Positions 1 through 6,200 of a DNA stretch of 9,016 bases are shown here, piece after piece (position 1 is the first letter of the stretch; each line of letters opens with the position of its first letter). The notes below the pieces were generated by a model. The model made no database searches, was not told the origin of the DNA, and saw only the letters and a list, made by a program, of their open reading frames with translations. The position numbers and the translations under genes were made by a program. The DNA is from Acidimicrobiales bacterium (lineage in GTDB: Bacteria; Actinomycetota; Acidimicrobiia; Acidimicrobiales; Poriferisodaliceae), in contig JAHDHM010000121.1 in assembly GCA_020631315.1 (NCBI GenBank), forward strand, positions 1 through 9,016, in the 5' to 3' direction.

Positions 1-1097
1 GCCGTCGGGGTGACGGCGTTGAGCACCAGGCCACGTTCGAGGCACGACGACACCACGACGCGGGCGTCGATGCCCTCGTCGAGCTGGGCGGCGAGCAGCA
101 GACCGAGACCGCGGACGCCGGCGACACCGTCGACCTCCTCCAACTTGGCCATGAGCTCGCCACCGACACGCTGCACCGTTGCCGGGGCATCCATCGCCTC
201 CATGGTCCGCAGCACCGCGCGAGCGGCGGAGGTGGCCATGGGCTGACCGCCATAGGTCGTGGCGTGGTCGCCCGGCTTGAACGAGCCGGCGACCTCGGCC
301 GGCGCCCAGATGGCACCGATGGGCATGCCGTTGCCCAGCGCCTTGGCCATGGTGACGACGTCGGGGCGCACGGAGGAGTGCTGGTACCCGAACCACTCGC
401 CAGTCCGAGCAAAGCCGGTCTGCACCTCGTCCATCATCAGCAGGATCCCGCGCTCATCGCAGATCTCGCGGACACGCTCCAGGTAGCCCAGCGGCACCGG
501 GTTCACGCCGCCCTCGCCCTGCACGGGCTCGAGCAGCACGGCGCACACGTCGGGCGAGAGCATGGCGTCGAGGGCGTCGGCATCGCCGAACTCGACGTGC
601 CGGAACCCCTCGGGCAACGGCTGGAACGTCTCGTGCTTCTCCGGCTGACCGGTGGCGTGCAATGTGGCGAGCGTCCGGCCGTGGAACGAACGGAACGCCG
701 ACACGACGACGTGGCGGCCGGGACCACCGTGGCGACGGGCGAGCTTGATGGCCGCCTCGTTGGCCTCGGCGCCGGAGTTGCAGAAGAACACCTGACCGCC
801 GCCGCCGTTCAGGCGGTCGATGGTCTGGGCGACCTCGACCTGTGGCTCGGTGGCGAAGAGGTTCGACACGTGCAGCAGCGTGTTGGCCTGCTCGGCGACG
901 GCTGCGGCGACGGCAGGGTGGGCGTGTCCGAGGCTCGTGACCGCGAGACCGGACAGGAAGTCGAGGTAGCGCTTGCCGTCGCGGTCGAACAGCTCGGTAC
1001 CCGACCCGCGGACGAACATGACGGGCGGTGGCCCGTAGGTGGGCATGATCGGACAGTGCGCGAGGCCCTCTCCGCCGGTTGCCTGGGCGTGGGTCAT
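1..1097 (-). CDS. argD: Acetylornithine aminotransferase, C-terminus cut by window edge
   Basis: PLP-dependent class III aminotransferase that converts N-acetylglutamate semialdehyde to N-acetylornithine with glutamate as amino donor, in the cytoplasm. 365 codons are visible. The family is usually about 390-400 residues, so roughly 30 C-terminal residues lie beyond position 1. Visible family motifs are SGLAVTSLGHAHP near the N-terminus, CNSGAEANEAAIK (phosphate-binding loop), FHGRT, EPVQGEGGV, DEVQTGFARTG (D223, which would contact the PLP pyridine nitrogen) and AKALGNGMPIGA (K252, the predicted Schiff-base lysine). The 29-residue D-to-K spacing fits the family as I know it. The ATG at 1097 overlaps the argB stop as ATGA and has a good GGAGGG ribosome site, so it is co-translated as the third gene of the operon. 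ArgD enzymes often also act as succinyldiaminopimelate transaminase in lysine synthesis; this cannot be judged from sequence alone. Confidence 0.95.
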   Translation of the reverse strand, partial: MTHAQATGGEGLAHCPIMPTYGPPPVMFVRGSGTELFDRDGKRYLDFLSGLAVTSLGHAHPAVAAAVAEQANTLLHVSNLFATEPQVEVAQTIDRLNGGGGQVFFCNSGAEANEAAIKLARRHGGPGRHVVVSAFRSFHGRTLATLHATGQPEKHETFQPLPEGFRHVEFGDADALDAMLSPDVCAVLLEPVQGEGGVNPVPLGYLERVREICDERGILLMMDEVQTGFARTGEWFGYQHSSVRPDVVTMAKALGNGMPIGAIWAPAEVAGSFKPGDHATTYGGQPMATSAARAVLRTMEAMDAPATVQRVGGELMAKLEEVDGVAGVRGLGLLLAAQLDEGIDARVVVSSCLERGLVLNAVTPT

Positions 1098-1984
1098 TGG
1101 TCGGGCCCTCCGTAGGGCTCTTCGGTGATCAGCGTGCCGATCCCCGAGTCGGTGAACATCTCGATCAGCACGACGTGTGGCACCCGCCCGTCGAGCAGGT
1201 GGGCCGACGCGACGCCGGCCTGGACTGCGTCGACGCAGGCGCCGATCTTCGGGATCATGCCGCCGGCCAGTTCGCCGGCGTCGAGCTGGGCCCGCAACTC
1301 GCCCGCGGTGATGCGGTTGATCAGCGAGTCGGGTTCATCGACGTCGGCGAGCAGTCCGGCGACATCGGTCAGATAGATGATCTTCTCGGCCGCGAGCGAC
1401 GAGGCGATGGCCCCTGCCACGGTGTCGGCGTTGATGTTGTAGGCCTGACCGGCCGAGTCGGCACCGATGGTGGAGATGACCGGAATGAGCCCCTCGGACA
1501 GCAGGCGTTGGATGATGGTCGGATCGACCGAGGTGACGTCGCCGACGAACCCGAGGCGCGGGTCACGAGCCGCGGCCGTGATGATGCCCGCGTCCTGGCC
1601 CGACAGGCCGACCGCGAGCGGACCGTGCACGTTGATGGCGCCGACGATCTCGCGGTTGACCTTTCCCACCAGCACCATGCGGGCGATGTCGAGGGTCTCG
1701 GCGTCGGTGACACGGAGCCCGTCCTCGAAGACGGTCTCCTTGCCGAGTCGACGGAGCATCTCGCCGATCTGTGGGCCGCCGCCGTGGACCACCACGGGGA
1801 GGATGCCGATCTGGCGCAGCAGCACCATGTCGGAGGCGAAGGTGGCCGCGAGTTCGTCGTCGACCATGGCGTTGCCGCCGAACTTCACCACCACGACCTT
1901 GTCGCGCCAGCGCTGGATGTAGGGCAGGACCTCGGTCAGCAATTGCGCCGTGAGCGCCGCGTCGGCGCCAGAAGAAGCAGTCAC
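1094..1984 (-). CDS. argB: Acetylglutamate kinase, arginine-inhibited type
   Basis: Amino-acid-kinase family enzyme that phosphorylates N-acetyl-L-glutamate with ATP, the second and usually controlling step of arginine synthesis. It has 296 residues. Motifs: VKFGGNAM (K34, transition-state lysine), HGGGPQI (residues 67-72), NINADTVAGAIA (substrate/ATP site), YLTDVAGLL, and GGMIPKI with K246, the second catalytic lysine. An extra helix precedes the kinase fold at residues about 8-28. In the family this helix builds the hexamer in arginine-sensitive enzymes and is missing in the shorter E. coli form. The C-terminal stretch HVVLIEMFTDSGIGTLI also fits the arginine-site signature. Feedback inhibition by arginine is therefore inferred. 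The start is GTG at 1984, overlapping the argC stop as GTGA. I see no Shine-Dalgarno there, so translation is probably coupled to argC. The frame stays open far upstream of this GTG, but that part is out-of-frame argC. Confidence 0.97.
   Translation of the reverse strand: MTASSGADAALTAQLLTEVLPYIQRWRDKVVVVKFGGNAMVDDELAATFASDMVLLRQIGILPVVVHGGGPQIGEMLRRLGKETVFEDGLRVTDAETLDIARMVLVGKVNREIVGAINVHGPLAVGLSGQDAGIITAAARDPRLGFVGDVTSVDPTIIQRLLSEGLIPVISTIGADSAGQAYNINADTVAGAIASSLAAEKIIYLTDVAGLLADVDEPDSLINRITAGELRAQLDAGELAGGMIPKIGACVDAVQAGVASAHLLDGRVPHVVLIEMFTDSGIGTLITEEPYGGPDQ
1106..1111 (-). promoter_or_regulatory. Ribosome binding site of argD
   Basis: The minus strand reads GGAGGG, 8 bases before the argD ATG at 1097. 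It lies inside the last codons of argB. Together with the ATGA stop/start overlap it fixes the argD start and suggests both coupling and independent re-initiation. Confidence 0.75.
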
Positions 1985-2997
1985 GGAGCGAGGCCGATGA
2001 TCGGGAGGCCGGCGGTCTCGTCGAGGCCGAGGGCGAGGTTGATGCTCTGCAGCGCGCCGCCGGCCGAGCCCTTGGTGAGGTTGTCGATGGCGGCGATGGC
2101 GACGAGCAGTCCGGTACGGGGGTCGACGCGAGCGGTGACGTGGGTGCAGTTGGAACCCATCACCGACTTGGTGGACGGTGAGCGTTCGTCGACCACGACG
2201 AACGGCTCGTCGGCGTAGAAGTCGGCCATGACCTCGAGCGCGTCGGCCGAGGTCATCGACGAGACGGGCGTGGCGTAGCAGGTGGCGAGGATGCCTCGGT
2301 TCATCGGCGCGAGGTGCGGTGTGAACAGCACCGAGCCACCGAGCACCTGCTCCATCTCCGGCGTGTGGCGATGCGTCAGGAGGCCGTAGGCGTTCACGTT
2401 CTCGTCGACGGCGCAGAACTGCGTGTGCGGCTTCGGCCCCCGACCCGCACCGGAAACGCCGGTGACGAGGTTGACGATCAGCGGCGCCGACGCCACGAGC
2501 CCCCGACGGGTGAACGGAGCGAGCGCGAGCGCGGCCGAGGTGGGGTTGCAGCCCGGCACGGCGATGCCCTTCGCTCCCGCGATCTCGTCGCGGTACAGCT
2601 CCGGCAGGCCGTACGCGAACGACGGCAGCAGCTCGGGGCAGCTGTGGGCCTCGCCGTACCACTCGGGGTACAGCGCCGGGTCCTTCAGCCGGAAGTCGGC
2701 GCCCATGTCGGCCACGACGCCGACCTTGCCGAACAGCTCGGCGGCGATCGCCTGGCTGGTGCCGTGGGGCAGCCCCATGACCACGGCGTCGAGACCGATG
2801 AAGTCCTCGACGTCGTAGGGCTGATAGTCGAGGTCGCCGTAGGCCGAGGCCAGGTGCGGGTAGAGATCGGCGACGCGGGTTCCGGCCATCGAGTCACCGC
2901 TGGCGGCGACCACCTCCAGGTCGGGATGTCCTGCCGCGAGCCGCAACAGCTCCGTTCCGGTGAACCCGGAGGCGCCGATGACGCCCAACTTCAACAT
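1981..2997 (-). CDS. argC: N-acetyl-gamma-glutamyl-phosphate reductase
   Basis: NADPH-dependent reductase that turns N-acetylglutamyl phosphate into N-acetylglutamate 5-semialdehyde, the third step of arginine synthesis. It has 338 residues, normal for the family. An N-terminal Rossmann loop is seen as GASGFTG (residues 8-14). The catalytic cysteine is C150 in VPGCNPTS. Residues 209-213 (HRHTP) contain the expected active-site histidine, H211, and the family's C-terminal signature appears as TKGSAGGALQSINL. The frame extends 22 codons further upstream to another ATG at 3063. I prefer the ATG at 2997 because the protein then begins MLKLGVIGASG, as homologues do, and an AGGGGAG ribosome site lies 9 bases before it. 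It is the first gene of the argC-argB-argD operon, and its upstream region carries ARG boxes. Confidence 0.97.
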   Translation of the reverse strand: MLKLGVIGASGFTGTELLRLAAGHPDLEVVAASGDSMAGTRVADLYPHLASAYGDLDYQPYDVEDFIGLDAVVMGLPHGTSQAIAAELFGKVGVVADMGADFRLKDPALYPEWYGEAHSCPELLPSFAYGLPELYRDEIAGAKGIAVPGCNPTSAALALAPFTRRGLVASAPLIVNLVTGVSGAGRGPKPHTQFCAVDENVNAYGLLTHRHTPEMEQVLGGSVLFTPHLAPMNRGILATCYATPVSSMTSADALEVMADFYADEPFVVVDERSPSTKSVMGSNCTHVTARVDPRTGLLVAIAAIDNLTKGSAGGALQSINLALGLDETAGLPIIGLAP

Positions 2998-3006
2998 GGC
3001 GGGTCG

Positions 3007-3013
3007 CTCCCCT
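3007..3013 (-). promoter_or_regulatory. Ribosome binding site of argC
   Basis: The minus strand reads AGGGGAG, separated by 9 bases from the ATG at 2997. It decides between that start and the upstream in-frame ATG at 3063, which has no comparable site. Confidence 0.75.
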
Positions 3014-3063
3014 GTGCCCGATCGACGCGCCCGGACCGACGTGTGGCCCGGGACGAAGAACAC

Positions 3064-3091
3064 ACCGTAGCAAGCATTCAGAGCGATGCAA
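3064..3091 (-). promoter_or_regulatory. Probable promoter of the argCBD operon
   Basis: The minus strand has TTGCAT (3091-3086) as a -35-like element, a 16-base spacer, and TACGGT (3069-3064), which fits the actinobacterial TANNNT -10 pattern. Transcription would start near 3057, giving a leader of about 60 bases before argC. The -35 element lies inside the better ARG box, and the spacer and -10 overlap the second box. Binding of ArgR would therefore block polymerase directly. This is a pattern match only. Confidence 0.5.
3066..3081 (-). promoter_or_regulatory. Degenerate second ARG box
   Basis: The minus strand reads CTGAATGCTTGCTACG. Its TGAAT begins exactly 20 bases after the TGAAT of the stronger box. 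ArgR hexamers typically bind pairs of boxes about two helical turns apart, so the spacing supports a tandem operator even though the right half of this box matches poorly. Confidence 0.45.
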
Positions 3092-3101
3092 CTTTATTCA
3101 T
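3086..3101 (-). promoter_or_regulatory. ARG box (ArgR operator), strong match
   Basis: The minus strand reads ATGAATAAAGTTGCAT, an imperfect palindrome with an A/T-rich centre in otherwise GC-rich DNA. It resembles the ARG boxes bound by the arginine repressor ArgR in Streptomyces, Mycobacterium and enterobacteria (consensus-like TGAAT...TTGCA). It sits immediately upstream of argC, the usual position for this operator. The argR gene is not in the window. Confidence 0.75.
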
Positions 3102-3242
3102 CGCAGTGGATGGAAGGTGACCGGGGGGTGATGGGGGTGAGGCAGCCGCGTCACCGTTCCGTCATGCAACTCCCCTTAAGCAGCGCGGCATCGCGGACGA
3201 CCAACACATCTGGCGGGAGATGGCTCTCGCCACCTCTGCATC
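3102..3242. other. Rest of divergent intergenic region; LRR gene leader
   Basis: This stretch lies between the arginine operators and the first LRR gene. On the plus strand I find no convincing -10/-35 pair and no Shine-Dalgarno within 5-12 bases of the LRR start at 3243. A GGGAG at 3215-3219 is 23 bases away, too far to serve. An in-frame TAA at 3177-3179 closes the LRR frame upstream, and no ATG, GTG or TTG codon lies between it and 3243. The 8-mer ATGCAACT occurs at 3164-3171 and again inside the strong ARG box at 3086-3093; the second copy may be a remnant operator half or chance. No terminator hairpin was recognised. Confidence 0.5.
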
Positions 3243-6200
3243 ATGTTCGACTCGATTCGCTTCCGCCTCGAAGACTCCCTGCTCTGGCGCCTCGCCGCGT
3301 TCGCGGTGCTCGCGGGTGTCGCCTTCTTCTTCTTCGGCCGCACCCTGCTGGCCAGCGGCGACGACACACCCGCGCCGTCCGTCGAGCTGCGCACCGAATC
3401 CGGTGAGACCACCGACACCACCGATGGTGGCGTCGACCTCGAACTGCCGACCTTCGATCCGTCGGCCACGACCGCTGCCCCGGCGACGACGGCCCCGACC
3501 GCGCTGCCCGGAGCCACGACCACCACGGCCGCCGAACCCGACACCGACGGCGACGGCATCCCGAACGCCGAGGATCCCGACATCGACGGCGACGGCATCG
3601 CCAACGACACGGATCCCGACATCGACGGCGACGGCGTGGCCAACGCCGACGATCCCGATGCCGACGGCGATCAGCAGCTCGACAGTGACGGCATCGTCCT
3701 CACACCCCCGACCACGACCGACACCGCCGCTCCGACGACCACGTCGCCGGCCGAACCCGGTGAGGCCGGCGGACCGAACGACCCCGGTGCGAACCCAGGC
3801 GGCGACCCGAACGACCCTGCCTCCGGCGGTGGCTTCGTGCCACCGGGCGATCCCGGCACCAACGACCCCGGCGGCGTGCCCGGCGGCGACGGCGGCATCG
3901 ACGGCGGCGGTGGCCCACCGGATCCTGACGCCGGCAACGGCGACGACGTGGCCACCAACCCCGACGCCGACCCCGGTGCAGGGCCCGGCACCGACCCGGA
4001 CGACACGCTCGAGGGCGAACCCGGCGCCGACGCCGGCCTCGACACCCTCGGCGTCGAGGACGCAGTCCCACTCTCCGACCGAGAGCCTGGCGCCGCCGAA
4101 ACGGCGACCAGGCTCGTCGCCGCGAATCTGGAGGCACACAGCGACCATCCGGAATGGGCCGGCTGCTACACCCAGACTCAGATCTCCTTCGAAGAGTGCG
4201 ACGCCCTCGTCGCACTCTTTCATTCGACAGGGGGCGACAGCTGGAAGCGTTCGGACAACTGGCTCGACAGCCTCGACATCAACAGCTGGTACGGCCTGTA
4301 CGTGACGGGCGGCGACGTCCACACCATCGACCTGCGCAGCAACAACCTCGTCGGCGAGCTCCCCGACGAGATGGGCGGTCTCAACGGCATCTCCCGCATC
4401 TGGCTCTGGTCGAACAGACTGACCGGGGCCATCCCCGCGTCCGTCGGTGAACTCGAGACCCTCGACGAGCTCCACCTGCAGGACAACCAGCTGACGGTGA
4501 TGGGTGACCACTGGGCGTCGATGGACGACCTGTGGCGTCTGTACCTCCACCAGAACGACTTCGCCGGGGTGCCCGATGCATCCCTCGCCGAAGCGGAGCG
4601 CCTCACCCATCTCGCCTTGGGATGGAACGACTGGACGGGTCTCCCTGACGAGTACGGCGACCTGCCGCTGACCCACCTGTGGATGCGCCACGTCCCGATC
4701 AACGGTCCGCTGCCGATGCCGATCACCCAGATGGAGGACCTGCTCCATCTGAACATGCACAACGCCGAGATCACCGAGATCCCCGCCGCGTTCAGCAACC
4801 TCGACCAGCTGCAGTGGCTCTACCTCCACAACAACCAGTTGACCGAGTTCCCCGCCGGCCTCGGCGTGATGGACGACCTGCGGTACCTGTATCTCTACAA
4901 CAACCAGATCGGCCAGCCGCTGCCGCCCTCGATCGGCAACCTGCCCGACCTGCGCTACCTGCATCTGGGCAACAACGACATCCCGGGCCCCCTCCCCGAC
5001 GAGCTGGGCGCCCTGAGCCGGTTGCGGTGGCTGTACCTCTACAACAACCAGATCAACGGTCCGCTGCCGAACGCGATCGGCGGCCTGCGCGAACTGCGCA
5101 CCCTGCACGTGTCGGGTGCCGGCCTCACCGGCCAGCTGCCGGCCGGGTTCGGCCAGCTCGACGAGCTGACGTACGCCAACTTCGCCGGCAACCAGCTGAC
5201 CGGTACGTTGCCGACGTCCGTCAGCGGCCTCAAGAACCTGCGGCAGCTGTACCTGCACAACAACCAGCTCGACGGCGTGCTCCCCAACGACATGTCCGAG
5301 ATGTCGGAGCTGACGCACCTCTACCTGCACAACAACCAGCTGACCGGTGGTCTGCCGGCCGACATCGGCGACCTCGACCAGCTCGTGTGGCTGTACGCGA
5401 ACAACAACGAGTTCAGCGGCGCGCTACCGGCCTCGCTCGGCGGCATGGAACGCCTCCGGTACCTCAACCTCTCCCACAACCAGCTCACCGGCGGCCTGCC
5501 CTCGTCGATCGGCGACCTCAAGGAGCTGGAGTGGCTGTATCTGCACCACAACCAGCTCGACGGCTCGCTGCCGTCCACCCTGGGTGGCATGGAGGATCTC
5601 CGCATCCTCCACCTCTGGGAGAACGACCTCACCGGCACGATCCCCACGTCGATCGGTGATCTCGACAACCTCCGGGCGTTCTACGTCGGCAACAGCGAAC
5701 TGACGGGATCCATCCCCGCCGAGATCGGCGACATGGAGCAGATCCGACACCTGCACGTCCAGAACAACAACCTGACGGGCCAGGTGCCGAGCTCGATCGG
5801 CAGCCTGACGACGCTGCGCACGCTCTACATCCGCGACAACTCGCTGAACGGCGAGCTGCCGGAGGGGTTGTCGAACCTGGTCAACCTGCGCGTGCTCGCA
5901 GCGAACAACAACGACTTCACCGGTGGACTGCCCACGAACATCGGCTCGATGCGAGGTCTCGACTACCTCAACGTGGCCGACAACGAGCTGAACGAGGAGC
6001 TGCCCGAGTCCCTCGGCGACCTCCGCAACCTCGAGTACCTGTATTTCCACAACAACGACATCCCCGGCACGTTGCCCGACACCATCGGCGGACTCGAGAA
6101 CGTCCGCTACCTGTGGGGCTACAACAACCAGATGACGGGGCCGTTGCCCGACGAGTTCGGCGGCATGACCCACCTCGTCTACCTGCACCTGGCCAACAAC

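Noticed and set aside
1079..2218. Plus-strand open frames opposite argB/argC/argD (also 264-1115 and 2314-3120)
   Set aside because: They are antisense shadows in GC-rich DNA. The minus strand encodes full, motif-complete Arg enzymes.
1094..2662. Reading argB as a 522-residue protein with a long N-terminal extension
   Set aside because: The part upstream of GTG 1984 is out-of-frame argC sequence, Arg/Pro-rich and unlike any kinase. The argC frame there is motif-complete.
1981..3063. Longer argC starting at ATG 3063
   Set aside because: It would add 22 residues before the Rossmann fold without family precedent. The ATG at 2997 has a good ribosome site and the canonical N-terminus.
3164..3171. 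Third ARG-box candidate sharing ATGCAACT with the strong box
   Set aside because: Only the first half matches. The following bases are CCCCTTAA rather than TTATTCAT, so chance cannot be excluded.
3540..3656. Dockerin or RTX reading of the DxDGDGxxN repeats
   Set aside because: Dockerins have two 22-residue calcium segments with helices, and RTX repeats are nine-residue GGxGxDxUx. The 13-residue DxDGDGxxNxxDP units fit TSP3-type loops better.
3220..4305. Plus-strand frame starting at ATG 3220 directly after GGGAG
   Set aside because: It is in a different frame from the LRR protein, gives a Pro/Arg/Ser-rich shadow product, and the GGGAG abuts the ATG with no spacing.
3162..5330. Very long open frame on the minus strand opposite the first LRR gene (722 codons), and a similar one at 5424-6773 (449 codons)
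   Set aside because: They mirror the 72-bp LRR period and the high GC content, giving Val/Gln/Arg-rich pseudo-repeats with no domain sense. The plus strand carries clear LRR, TSP3 and cap motifs.
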